Shown: positions 35,222 through 43,189 of the stretch, piece after piece
Layout of the letters: every line of letters begins with the position of its first letter
How positions within the stretch are numbered: position 1 is the first letter of the stretch
Assembly: GCF_000621865.1 (NCBI RefSeq)
Contig: NZ_JHXE01000001.1
Coordinates: forward strand, 124,001 to 188,000
Direction: 5' to 3'
From: Pseudobutyrivibrio sp. MD2005
GTDB taxonomy: Bacteria; Bacillota; Clostridia; Lachnospirales; Lachnospiraceae
DNA length: 64,000 nt
Notes under the pieces: model-generated
What the model saw: only the letters and a program-made list of their open reading frames with translations
The model's database searches: none
Told to the model about the DNA's origin: nothing
Translations under genes and position numbers: made by a program

Positions 35222-36037
35222 ATGACAAACTTGGAAGAATACTATAATAAATTTAACGAAGACAAACGACTAAAAAGCCGTCATGGCATTATGGAATTTA
35301 CAGTGACCATGAAGTATGTCCATAAATATTTGGATATGCTTGAACAGGGGCAAGAAATGCCAGAAGCTGAGCCTAAAGACAAATCCGATATCAAGATTCT
35401 TGATATTGGAGCCGCCACCGGCGGCTACAGTATCCCTCTTTGGGAAGAGGGGTATGATGTTACCGCAGTGGAGCTTGTAAAGCACAACCTTGGCATGCTG
35501 AAAGCCAAGGGCACAGGGGTGAAGGCCTACCAGGGCAATGCCTTGAAGCTGAAGCGTTTTGAAAACGATTCTTTTGACCTTACCCTTTTGTTTGGACCAA
35601 TGTATCACTTAAAGACTCGCGAGGAGCAGCTTCAGGCATTGCTTGAAGCAAAGCGAGTGACCCGTCCTGGCGGATTTATACTTGTAGCATATGTAATGAA
35701 TGAGTATGCCTTCCTGACTTATGGAATCAAGGAGGGCCACGTCTTAGAGAATATTGCTGAAGGAAAGCTGGACGAAGCCTACCACGTACGGCCGGGCGCT
35801 GATGATTTGTACGCGTTTATGCGCACAGAGGATATTGAATCGCTGAATTTGGACGCTGAGCTGACCCGCGTACAAATCATATCGCCAGACGGCCCTGCCA
35901 ATCACATGCGCCGGGAGGTCAACGCCCTGACCGAGGAGCAGTTTAAGGCATTCATACAGTATCAGATGGCCGTCTGCGAGCGCGCCGACTTGCTCGGCGC
36001 CAGCGCCCACACAGTCGACATTTTACAGAAATCATAG
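35222..36037 (+). CDS. Class I SAM-dependent methyltransferase
   Basis: A 271-residue protein; the ATG at 35222 has GAGGG 5-6 nt upstream, provided by a repeat element. The SAM-binding motif I is clear (KILDIGAATGGYSIPL, about 58-72), followed by a motif with YDVTAVELVKHNLGML and the later DLTLLFGPMYHL (motif IV region) and RVTRPGGFILVAYV. Substrate cannot be read from sequence; this subgroup (often annotated ubiE-like or methyltransferase type 11) is diverse. It stands between secA and a structured non-coding region. No restriction enzyme partner is evident, apart from the broken nuclease gene 750 bp downstream. Confidence 0.85.
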   Translation: MTNLEEYYNKFNEDKRLKSRHGIMEFTVTMKYVHKYLDMLEQGQEMPEAEPKDKSDIKILDIGAATGGYSIPLWEEGYDVTAVELVKHNLGMLKAKGTGVKAYQGNALKLKRFENDSFDLTLLFGPMYHLKTREEQLQALLEAKRVTRPGGFILVAYVMNEYAFLTYGIKEGHVLENIAEGKLDEAYHVRPGADDLYAFMRTEDIESLNLDAELTRVQIISPDGPANHMRREVNALTEEQFKAFIQYQMAVCERADLLGASAHTVDILQKS

Positions 36038-36069
36038 AATCACAGTTATATCACTTAATATCTTTAACC

Positions 36070-36340
36070 CAGTGCGGCCGCTACTGCGGCTCGCACTGTT
36101 CAATTCTAATCCCACCACAGTAACAAAAGAGAAATAGCCCTTGGCACTGCCTAGCCTGACGGCCAGAGGCAGTGCCAAAATAAAAGAAAAAGGTATGACT
36201 TCTTGCTGACAGAACAATGAAATTGTCAGCAAGAATCCTGCTTTGCAGGACATGAAAATAGATAAATCTATTTTCATGGTATTTACGATTCCTGAAAAAC
36301 TGATGTTTTTCAGGAATCTATATACTGTCGCCAGGCCGTC
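36070..36340. ncRNA. Candidate structured RNA or multi-hairpin repeat element
   Basis: Six consecutive perfect hairpins: H1 36070-36098, H2 36141-36178 (12 bp), H3 36201-36234 (11 bp), H4 36236-36250 (6 bp), H5 36251-36278 (13 bp arms), H6 36287-36318 (14 bp, 4-nt loop). The loop of H2 contains GACGGCC (36158-36164), exactly complementary to unpaired GGCCGTC at 36334-36340, giving a potential pseudoknot. No stem contains a wobble or mismatch that would reveal the transcribed strand, and no clear promoter or terminator is visible. The minus strand has a 113-codon ORF across the whole element, which I treat as spurious. The density of perfect stems strongly suggests RNA structure or a mobile hairpin element. 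Confidence 0.6.
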
Positions 36341-36385
36341 GCCCAAGCCAAAAAAGGCAGTGCAAATAATCAAGAATTAAATAAA

Positions 36386-36756
36386 CGCTGTTAGAAATTT
36401 TGTAGAAGCGGCGTGTAAACAGCGCAAAGGGCTATAAAAATAAAAAGCACTGTTGGAATAAGAATGGAAGTAAGCAGTTTTACCGCTAAACAAGAAATGT
36501 TAATGATTAACGCTGTTTAAGTCTTATAAAAAAACAGCGTAAGGAATCTAATAAATCGCAAGCGCGGTGATGATAAAGGATTCTTATAGATAAAAACAGT
36601 ACATAGATTCAATAATTATAAATACGCTGTTTTGCGAGACATTATATTAATTATCAAACAGCGTAAAAATATTGCTAAAAGCATAAACGCTGTTTAAGGA
36701 GATTTGCAATAGGTGACAGGACAGCGCTTTCAATAACTCAATATGATTACACTGTT
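36386..36756. repeat. Array of 13 phased 7-bp inverted half-sites (CGCTGTT / AACAGCG)
   Basis: CGCTGTT-type half-sites begin at 36386, 36448, 36511, 36563, 36625, 36688 and 36750. The inverted AACAGCG-type half-sites begin at 36418, 36481, 36533, 36595, 36657 and 36720. Seven of the 13 are exact, the others have one to three changes. The gap from AACAGCG to the next CGCTGTT is 23 bp five times and 24 bp once; the other gap is 25, 26, 15, 25, 25 and 25 bp. The single short gap is 10 bp (about one helical turn) shorter, so the phasing survives. Intervening sequences are unrelated. The array ends 34 bp before the nuclease-like gene. Architecture parallels the array at 2002-2252. Confidence 0.88.
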
Positions 36757-36790
36757 TTTTGAGTCGATGTATAAAGAAATGGAGATTTAA

Positions 36791-37600
36791 ATGAAAGAAA
36801 TTATAAAGCAAATAGAAGAATATAAGATTTTGATTAACAATCTAATAATTAAAACGAATAAAGGTATCACAAAGGCGAAAAAATTTGACGGAAAACATAT
36901 CCAACATAGTCGAAGCCATGGATTAGAGCAACTTTATTGCTACGATACTAGCACCCAAACTCGCAAGTACATCAAATCTTCAGACATCATCAAATACGCC
37001 CCAATAATTCAGCGGGACTACGACCTCTCAGTAAACAAAACCCTCCTGAAAATCCAAAAGAAATTAACAAGGATATCCAAAGACCTTAAGGAAGTGGATT
37101 TAGAGCTGGTTAAATAAATCTACGAGAAACAAGCTCAATCAAAAAAGACATTTATCACTCCGATTATAGAAAGTGACGAAGCTTTCATTAGCCGCTGGTA
37201 TGAAGAAAATCAGGGTGGGCAAAATAGCTATCCAATAGAAAGTAATATTTATACTTCTAAAGGCGAGAAGGTGCGGTCTAAGTCGGAAAAAATCCTAGCT
37301 GATCTCTTTCATAAATACGATATTCCTTATGTGTATGAGCCCAGGCTAAAACTTGAGAATGGTCAAAGCTTGTGTCCAGATTTTGCAATACTAAATAAAA
37401 GAACTAGAAAGACTATTTACTGGGAACACTTAGGGCTGATTGACCAGGGGGAGTATGCAGTTAGAACAATGGAAAAGTTCCATGAGTACGAGAATAATAA
37501 CCTGCGACTAGGGGAGAATTTGCTGCTGTCAATGGAATCCTCAAAGAGCGGCCTAAATATGAAAATAGTAGAAAATCAAATAAAAATGAAATGCATGTAA
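36791..37600 (+). pseudogene. PD-(D/E)XK nuclease-like gene split by an in-frame stop
   Basis: One reading frame runs from ATG 36791 (GGAG site 6 nt upstream) to TAA 37598-37600, interrupted only by TAA at 37115-37117; the sequence after that stop continues as good protein (IYEKQAQSKKTFITPIIES). The 108 residues before it are helical and Lys-rich (KEIIKQIEEYKILINNLI, then LLKIQKKLTRISKDLKEVD) like a coiled coil. The later part carries a PD-(D/E)XK-type pattern: RSKSEKILADLFHKY, YEPRLKLENGQSLCPDFAIL (D of PDF) and IYWEHLG. This family is common in gut Firmicutes as an unassigned protein. The gene is probably inactivated, unless a GTG at 37271 restarts the C-terminal half. Confidence 0.75.
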
Positions 37601-37625
37601 AACTGCAATATATAAAACGAAAAGC

Positions 37626-37654
37626 TTGATATTATAGGATTCTTTAGATAAATT
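37626..37654 (+). promoter_or_regulatory. Possible promoter of the J-domain gene
   Basis: TTGATA (37626-37631), 17 bp, TAAATT (37649-37654), 35 bp before the ATG. The -10 box is weak. Confidence 0.4.
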
Positions 37655-37688
37655 ACAATATAGAATTAAAGAAAGTAATCTAGGAATC

Positions 37689-38594
37689 ATGAATAAAGCA
37701 CAAGCAAAGAAAATCCTTGGTCTTACAGGTGCAGAGACACCAAAGGAAATAAAAAGTAAATATAGAAAACTGATGCATGACTATCATCCAGACAATACCC
37801 AAAATGATGCTAGTTCAAAGACCGCTGCCAAAATTAACACAGCCTATGAGCTTTTAAAGGATGGTTTTGCCAAAAGTGAAGTAAAGTCTTCTAAAAATAA
37901 GAAAACTCAAACAGTCTGGAAGGCAAAAGAAAACAAAAATGCATTTACAGAAAGACCGATACTGCATCAGATAGAAGACTATGATGGTGAAGTAATCGGC
38001 ACAATTGAAGTTGCCAGAGGTAAATATATTTGGACGATGGATGAAGAATTTCCAATGTTTTTAAAGAGTGTTTACGAAACAGCAAAAGATTTGCTGATAG
38101 ATGCTAGAGGCATTGGCAATGAGCCTGCAGAAATAACAAAGCAAAAGTATTTGGCGGACCTTACGTACCTTCTCACTAGCCAGTATATTGATGGGCTTAC
38201 AAGCCTTCAACAACTTGCAACCAAAGAAGGCTCTGATTTTAAAGTGTCTGCAATGCTTGAAATGGAATCAGATAAAGCTATTCCAAAGGTTGGAACATCA
38301 CTTTATCCAGCAGGGATTACAAATCATAGACTATATATTCGAAATATATCTGGGGAGATACTTGGATATTTAAGTTTCAAGGATGATAGGCTGTATTATG
38401 TAATTATTCCATTGTTAGAAGGTCACGCAGTGCAAGTGAAGATGCAGGTGGTGGAGAAGAAACTAAAAGCAAGATCAAAAGGAAGATATGCAGAAGTTGC
38501 ATTGTGGTTAAGATTAAATAAAGAAAGAAAAACAGATATTGAGAGTAAAAATCTTAAGATAGAAGAGTTGCTAAGAGCCTACGCTCAGCAATAA
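37689..38594 (+). CDS. J-domain (DnaJ-like) protein of unknown partner
   Basis: A 301-residue protein with an N-terminal J domain (residues 1-60): AKKILGLTGAETPKEIKSKY, the catalytic HPD motif at 33-35 in DYHPDNTQ, and AKINTAYELLKDG. It would stimulate the ATPase of an Hsp70. The G/F-rich and zinc domains of true DnaJ are absent; instead a Lys-rich linker leads to a 200-residue unknown domain (SLYPAGITNHRLYIRNISGE region). It follows the broken nuclease gene and may belong to the same accessory block. The ribosome binding site is AGGA, close to the ATG. Confidence 0.8.
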   Translation: MNKAQAKKILGLTGAETPKEIKSKYRKLMHDYHPDNTQNDASSKTAAKINTAYELLKDGFAKSEVKSSKNKKTQTVWKAKENKNAFTERPILHQIEDYDGEVIGTIEVARGKYIWTMDEEFPMFLKSVYETAKDLLIDARGIGNEPAEITKQKYLADLTYLLTSQYIDGLTSLQQLATKEGSDFKVSAMLEMESDKAIPKVGTSLYPAGITNHRLYIRNISGEILGYLSFKDDRLYYVIIPLLEGHAVQVKMQVVEKKLKARSKGRYAEVALWLRLNKERKTDIESKNLKIEELLRAYAQQ

Positions 38595-38596
38595 AA

Positions 38597-38625
38597 AACA
38601 GCTACATCGGTTTGATGTAGCTGTT
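38597..38625 (-). terminator. Hairpin terminator, strongest on the minus strand
   Basis: A 12-bp perfect stem (AACAGCTACATC with GATGTAGCTGTT, 5-nt loop). Read on the minus strand it is followed by a T run, so it would end the small ORF transcript from 38725; it may also catch the J-domain transcript. Confidence 0.75.
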
Positions 38626-38638
38626 GATTTATCTAGTA

Positions 38639-38725
38639 TTAATCGATGTAGCCGCTCTTAAGATAATCGATGAATGTCATAACTGTTCCGTTCTCACTGT
38701 CGAATAACTCTTTGAAAATGTTCAT
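38639..38725 (-). CDS. Small peptide gene (28 aa) with its own RBS and terminator
   Basis: A 28-codon ORF on the minus strand: starts MNIFKELFDSENG, then TVMTFIDYLKSGYID. An ideal ribosome binding site (AGGAGGT) lies 7 nt before the ATG, and a perfect terminator with a T run begins 14 nt after the stop. This organised layout argues for a real peptide gene despite its size. The peptide is acidic and amphipathic with no signal sequence, so a regulatory or toxin-like role is possible, but nothing in the sequence decides. No family recognised. Confidence 0.6.
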   Translation of the reverse strand: MNIFKELFDSENGTVMTFIDYLKSGYID

Positions 38726-38916
38726 GATAAAACCTCCTATAAACTTCTCAATCAACATCTATAGAATACCACGATTTTAGGAAACTTCCATTGACTAGTT
38801 ATACATATTATATAAAAGTCAACCATCAAAACTGTACATATCGCACAAAAATAAGAGATTTAATGGTTTGGCACAATCAAATAGTGTAAAATGATAAATG
38901 ATTGGAGGTAAAAGCG

Positions 38917-39726
38917 ATGTTTATTGATGATGTTAAAAATAGAAGAAGCGTTAGAACCTTTGATGGCAAAGGAATCAGCGAGGAAGTTATCGCGGATTTG
39001 AAAAGCTATGCGCAAACAATAGTTAATCCTTACAACATTCCAGTGGAATTTGTTTTCTTAGATAGAGAGAAGCATGGATTATCAAGCCCAGTTCTTTCTG
39101 GAGAAAAAGAATATATTGCCGCAAAAGTAAAGGCTGTAAAAAATGCTGATGTTGCCTACGGCTATAGTTTTGAAGAGCTATTGATGTATGCAGTAAACAA
39201 AGGCCTTGGAACAGTTTGGATTGGTGGAACATTGCCACGTGATAAATTTGAAAAAGCTTGTGAATTAAAGGATGGTGAGTTAATGCCTTGCATGAGCCCT
39301 ATTGGCTATGTGGCAAGCAAAATGGGCTTGAAGGAAACCCTTATGCGTAAGGGAGTTAAGGCTGATACCAGATACGATTTCGCGGAATTGTTTTTCAAAA
39401 ATGATTTCAGTACAGCTTTATCTGAGGATGATGCTAAAAAGCTTGAGGTAAATGCAGCCCTTGAAGCAGTTAGACTTGCTCCTTCTGCAGTAAATAAACA
39501 GCCATGGAGAGTTGTTGTTACAGAAAATGCTGCTCATTTCTTCGAAAAGAAAGATAAAGGCTATGACAATGGCACGTATGATTTACAGAAAGTGGATATG
39601 GGAATTGCTCTTTATCATTTTGAGGCACAGTGCCGTGAAGAAGGCAAGAAACTAACATTTAAGATAAGCGACCCAGGCATCCAACTCCCTGAAAAAACTG
39701 AATATGTAGCAAGCTACATTTGGTAA
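38917..39726 (+). CDS. Nitroreductase family protein
   Basis: About 269 residues from ATG 38917 (TGGAGGT, about 7 nt upstream); the earlier TTG at 38902 is discarded. The N-terminal DVKNRRSVRTFDGK motif is typical of FMN-dependent nitroreductases of the Tm1586 group, and the second half contains LEAVRLAPSAVNKQPWRV, the FMN-binding pattern of the family, so the protein is an internally duplicated nitroreductase fold. LLMYAVNKGLGTVWIGGTL fits the substrate-side helix. The natural substrate is unknown. It converges with an AraC-type regulator gene whose stop lies 1 nt beyond its own stop. Confidence 0.88.
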   Translation: MFIDDVKNRRSVRTFDGKGISEEVIADLKSYAQTIVNPYNIPVEFVFLDREKHGLSSPVLSGEKEYIAAKVKAVKNADVAYGYSFEELLMYAVNKGLGTVWIGGTLPRDKFEKACELKDGELMPCMSPIGYVASKMGLKETLMRKGVKADTRYDFAELFFKNDFSTALSEDDAKKLEVNAALEAVRLAPSAVNKQPWRVVVTENAAHFFEKKDKGYDNGTYDLQKVDMGIALYHFEAQCREEGKKLTFKISDPGIQLPEKTEYVASYIW

Positions 39727-39727
39727 A

Positions 39728-40585
39728 TTAAAATGAAAATGAGGCCTGTGACACCGCCTTTTTCTTAGGGCTGGTGCCATAGGTCTTTTTGTATGCTCTA
39801 AGAAAAGTAGAATATGTGCCAAAGCCTGCTTGCTCGGCAGCCGATGCGATTGCGGTCCCTTTATCTATAAGGGCTTGCGCATGTGATAGGCGCTTTATTG
39901 TAATATAATTTCCTATGGTATAGCCGGTTTCTTCTTTAAAAGTGTGCATTAGATAATATCTTGAAAGAAAAAACTGTCCAGCTATTACATCTACCGATAA
40001 ATCTTCTTTTAGATGCTCGTTAATATAGTGGATAATATCGCCGATTTTTGAGCCCGCGTAATTGGTATTGATATATTCCACTTCATTTCCAATTGCAGCT
40101 CGGTTAAGCTCAACCATAAATTCTAAAAATAGAACCTGCATAAGCAACTCATTTGCATAGTCATCCTTGCCAAGGTTAGCGGTTAGACGAGAGACGGCTG
40201 CAGCTACTTTCGAATTCTTAAAAGAATGCATTCGAAGCACGTGAGAACCTTTTTCCATGGCATTTCTAAAGCAATAAGATAAATCATTGCCGGCCTGGCT
40301 ATACTCAGCCAAAAACTCTTTAGAAATATATATAATGATTCTTTCATAGGTGGAATCGTCGTGAAAAATAGGACGATGCACCTCGCCTGCGGTGACAAAC
40401 ACAATATCATCTGCCTGAAGATCAAAAGTCTGGCCTTCTATTGAATAAGAAGTATTGCCAGATAGATGAATCAGAACCTTGTGGAAATCATGATAGTGAA
40501 AATCAATCTCTCCAAGATTAGTATCTGTTAGATGGAAAATCTTAAAATTATCGTATAAATAACCCTTCTTTGAATATGATTCCAT
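39728..40585 (-). CDS. AraC family transcriptional regulator
   Basis: A 285-residue regulator. The N-terminal half is a cupin-type sensing domain (DFHYHDFHKVLIHLSGNTSY, then DDIVFVTAGEVHRPIFHDD), and the C-terminal 100 residues hold the two helix-turn-helix units of AraC: LSVDVIAGQFFLSRYYLMHTFKEETG and AIASAAEQAGFGTYSTFLRAYKKTYGTSP, each quoted here only in part. The ATG follows AGGAGG. It converges with the nitroreductase gene almost without spacer, and its effector and targets are unknown. Confidence 0.9.
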   Translation of the reverse strand: MESYSKKGYLYDNFKIFHLTDTNLGEIDFHYHDFHKVLIHLSGNTSYSIEGQTFDLQADDIVFVTAGEVHRPIFHDDSTYERIIIYISKEFLAEYSQAGNDLSYCFRNAMEKGSHVLRMHSFKNSKVAAAVSRLTANLGKDDYANELLMQVLFLEFMVELNRAAIGNEVEYINTNYAGSKIGDIIHYINEHLKEDLSVDVIAGQFFLSRYYLMHTFKEETGYTIGNYITIKRLSHAQALIDKGTAIASAAEQAGFGTYSTFLRAYKKTYGTSPKKKAVSQASFSF

Positions 40586-40720
40586 GGCATCCTCCTAAAT
40601 AGAATTATAACATTAGAAGCACTATTTGCAATATTTAGGGCACTAATCTGACTAGATAAATCAAAAAGTGCGGAGTATACTAAAGTTATGATTAAATATA
40701 GGGGGAGTCACTGATTCCAG

Positions 40721-40789
40721 TTTATAAATGATTACTAAAAACTCTTTTACAAACAAGTTTGACAAGAGTTTTTTATTAATCATTTATAA
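40721..40789. repeat. Long imperfect palindrome upstream of dapF
   Basis: Outer arms TTATAAATGATTA (40722-40734) and TAATCATTTATAA (40777-40789) are perfect complements. Inside, AACTCTT pairs with AAGAGTT and CAAAC with GTTTG, leaving small loops, and a run of six T follows the inner stem. On the plus strand the inner part resembles a terminator. The full 68-bp structure is larger than needed and could be a leftover of a mobile element or a leader hairpin of dapF. Confidence 0.7.
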
Positions 40790-40815
40790 CTGCGAATAGT
40801 AACATATTGATTATC

Positions 40816-41649
40816 ATGAAATTTACAAAAATGCATGGTTGCGGAAATGATTATGTTTACGTAAACCTATTTGAAGAAAACCTAGAAAACCCAGCAGAAG
40901 TTTCTATTAAGGTAAGTGATAGACATTTTGGAATCGGTTCAGACGGCCTTATCACCATAGGCCCATCTGATAAGGCAGATTTCAGAATGCACATATATAA
41001 TGCAGATGGCTCAGAGGCAGAGATGTGCGGAAATGGTATCCGCTGTGTTGCCAAATATGTTTATGACCACAAGCTCACAGACAAGACTGAAATCACAGTT
41101 GAGACTGGTGCCGGAGTCCTTACACTGATTCTTTTCCCAGAAAACGGTAAGGTTCAGCAGGTTCGTGTAGATATGGGAGAACCAATCCTCACACCAGCAG
41201 AGATTCCAGTGGTGTCATCAAATGACCGAGTAATAAACGAGCCAATCGAGGTAGGTGGAAAGACATGGAATATGACTTGTGTTTCTATGGGCAACCCACA
41301 TGCAGTTGTGTTTGTAGATGATACAGCTAGCTTCCCGCTTGAGACCTACGGGCCGCTATTTGAAAATCACGAAAGATTTCCAAAGCGCACCAATACAGAA
41401 TTTGTTCAGATTATCAGCAGAACAGAGGCAAATATGCGAGTGTGGGAGCGAGGCAGTGCCGAGACATGGGCTTGCGGAACAGGCACCTGTGCCTGCGTGA
41501 TGGCTTGCATCTTAAATGGAAAGACAGAGGATAAGGTGCTTGTTCACCTTCGTGGTGGAGATTTGACTATTGAATATGACCGCGCGACAAATCATGTATT
41601 CATGACAGGACCAGCTACAGAAGTGTTTAGTGGAGAGATAGAGGTATAA
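40816..41649 (+). CDS. dapF: Diaminopimelate epimerase
   Basis: A 277-residue DapF, converting LL- to meso-diaminopimelate for lysine and peptidoglycan synthesis. ATG 40816 starts the conserved [15 protein letters not shown]; the TTG at 40807 is discarded. The two catalytic cysteines lie in EMCGNGIRC (about residues 73-81) and in [11 protein letters not shown] (about 216-226). No strong ribosome binding site is visible. It leads a cluster with murE and dapA, all serving meso-DAP cell-wall synthesis. Normal length. Confidence 0.96.
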   Translation: MKFTKMHGCGNDYVYVNLFEENLENPAEVSIKVSDRHFGIGSDGLITIGPSDKADFRMHIYNADGSEAEMCGNGIRCVAKYVYDHKLTDKTEITVETGAGVLTLILFPENGKVQQVRVDMGEPILTPAEIPVVSSNDRVINEPIEVGGKTWNMTCVSMGNPHAVVFVDDTASFPLETYGPLFENHERFPKRTNTEFVQIISRTEANMRVWERGSAETWACGTGTCACVMACILNGKTEDKVLVHLRGGDLTIEYDRATNHVFMTGPATEVFSGEIEV

Positions 41650-41694
41650 CCCTCATCAGTCAGCTGCGCTGACAGCTTCGCCCATAGGGAGAAG
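41650..41694. repeat. Double-hairpin intergenic repeat, copy B
   Basis: CCCTCATC (41650-41657), hairpin GTCAGC/GCTGAC (41659-41673), hairpin CTTCGCCC/GGGAGAAG with one mismatch (41676-41694). It is the inverted-orientation relative of copy A at 35165, with the same order of parts and different stem bases. It starts at the base after the dapF stop codon. Confidence 0.75.
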
Positions 41695-41716
41695 TCTACA
41701 ATGGAAAGGATAAATA

Positions 41717-43189
41717 ATGAAACTTTGTGAATTATTAAATGAATTAGATTATGAATTATATGCAGGAGAGCTTGATAAAGAAATCTCCACATTGGTATAC
41801 GACTCTAGAAAGGTAGAGAAGGATAGCGTGTTTGTCTGCATCTCAGGTACAGTTAGGGATGCACACGATTTTATCCCTGATGTAATCGAAAAGGGTGCCA
41901 GTGTAATCATCATTGAAAAGGACGTAGAGCCAGTAGATGGCATCACATATATAAAAGTAAAGAACAGCCGTCAGGCACTTGCCATTACATCAGCTGCTTA
42001 CTTTGGTCATCCAGCAAAGGAGCTTAAGACTATCGGTATCACAGGTACAAAGGGAAAGACCACCACTACATACATGGTTAAGTCTATCCTTGAAAAGGCT
42101 GGCATCAAGACTGGTCTTATCGGCACCATCGAATCAATCGTAGGTGACGAGCACATTCCATCTGTAAACACAACACCAGAATCATACCGTGTTCAGGAGC
42201 TTTTCAGACAGATGGTAGATGCAGGATGTGATGCAGTAGTTATGGAGGTTAGCTCACAAGCACTTATGCTTCACAGAGTTTCAGGCTTCACTTTTGACAT
42301 CGGTGTATTTACAAACCTTGAACCAGACCACATCGGCGACAATGAGCACAAGGATTTTGAGGACTATATGCACTGTAAGAGCTTACTTTTCCAGCAGAGC
42401 AAGACCGGTATCTTCAACGGCGACAGCGAGCACATCGAAGGTATCCTTAAGGGACACACTTGCGATGTTATCAAATACGGATATGGCAAGGATAACGACC
42501 TTATTGCTGAAAATGTAGAGCTTCTTAATGAAAATGGTGCTCTTGGAGTTCGCTACCACATCGCTGGCAAGGAAAACATGGATGTAGAGGTAAATGTACC
42601 AGGTACATTTTCTGTTTACAATTCACTTACAGCAGTTGCTATCTGCAAGCAGTTTAATGTGGCTGAGGACAAGATTAAGTCTGCACTTATGAATGTGCAT
42701 GTAAAGGGACGTATCGAGCTTGTTCCAGTTTCAAGCAAGTTTACAGTTATGATTGACTATGCACATAATGCCATGGCACTTGAGAGCCTTCTTACAACAC
42801 TCAAGGCTTACGAGCCAGGCAGATTGGTTTGTCTCTTTGGCTGTGGTGGAAACCGTGCTAAGAGCCGTCGCTACGAGATGGGTGAGGTATCTTCAAAGCT
42901 TGCAGACCTTACAGTTGTCACATCAGACAACCCACGTAATGAAGAGCCAATGGATATTATTAATGACATCTTAATCGGTGTTAAAAAGGCTGACGGTGAG
43001 TACGTGACAGTGCCAGACCGTAAGGAAGCTATAAGATATTGCCTTACAAATGCAAAGGAAGGTGACATCATCGTTCTTGCAGGTAAGGGCCACGAGGATT
43101 ATCAGGAAATTAAGGGTGTTAAGCACCACATGGATGAGCGAGAACTCATTGCAGAGATTATTAAGGAGGATGGCAATGACATTATTTAA
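41717..43189 (+). CDS. murE: UDP-N-acetylmuramoyl-tripeptide synthetase MurE (meso-DAP adding)
   Basis: A 490-residue Mur ligase that adds the third residue to UDP-MurNAc-Ala-Glu. The ATP-binding loop TGTKGKTTTT (109-118) and the Mur-ligase segments NTTPESYRVQELF, EVSSQALMLHRV and DYAHNAMALESLL are clear. The substrate-specificity loop reads DNPR (in TSDNPRNEEP), the form found in enzymes that add meso-diaminopimelate, consistent with the neighbouring dapF and dapA. The gene overlaps the ribosome binding site and start of dapA, so the two are coupled. Confidence 0.95.
   Translation: MKLCELLNELDYELYAGELDKEISTLVYDSRKVEKDSVFVCISGTVRDAHDFIPDVIEKGASVIIIEKDVEPVDGITYIKVKNSRQALAITSAAYFGHPAKELKTIGITGTKGKTTTTYMVKSILEKAGIKTGLIGTIESIVGDEHIPSVNTTPESYRVQELFRQMVDAGCDAVVMEVSSQALMLHRVSGFTFDIGVFTNLEPDHIGDNEHKDFEDYMHCKSLLFQQSKTGIFNGDSEHIEGILKGHTCDVIKYGYGKDNDLIAENVELLNENGALGVRYHIAGKENMDVEVNVPGTFSVYNSLTAVAICKQFNVAEDKIKSALMNVHVKGRIELVPVSSKFTVMIDYAHNAMALESLLTTLKAYEPGRLVCLFGCGGNRAKSRRYEMGEVSSKLADLTVVTSDNPRNEEPMDIINDILIGVKKADGEYVTVPDRKEAIRYCLTNAKEGDIIVLAGKGHEDYQEIKGVKHHMDERELIAEIIKEDGNDII

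Noticed and set aside
36032-36373. 113-codon minus-strand ORF across the hairpin element
   Set aside because: It spans all six perfect hairpins and overlaps the end of the methyltransferase gene; the palindromic stems explain the open frame. Treated as a translation of a structured element.
36464-36520. 18-codon ORF (MEVSSFTAKQE...) inside the second array
   Set aside because: No convincing ribosome binding site and its end falls exactly on a repeat half-site; likely coincidence.
35222-38594. Prophage or integrative element
   Set aside because: No integrase, recombinase, phage structural gene or attachment repeats were seen; an accessory island is the most that can be said.
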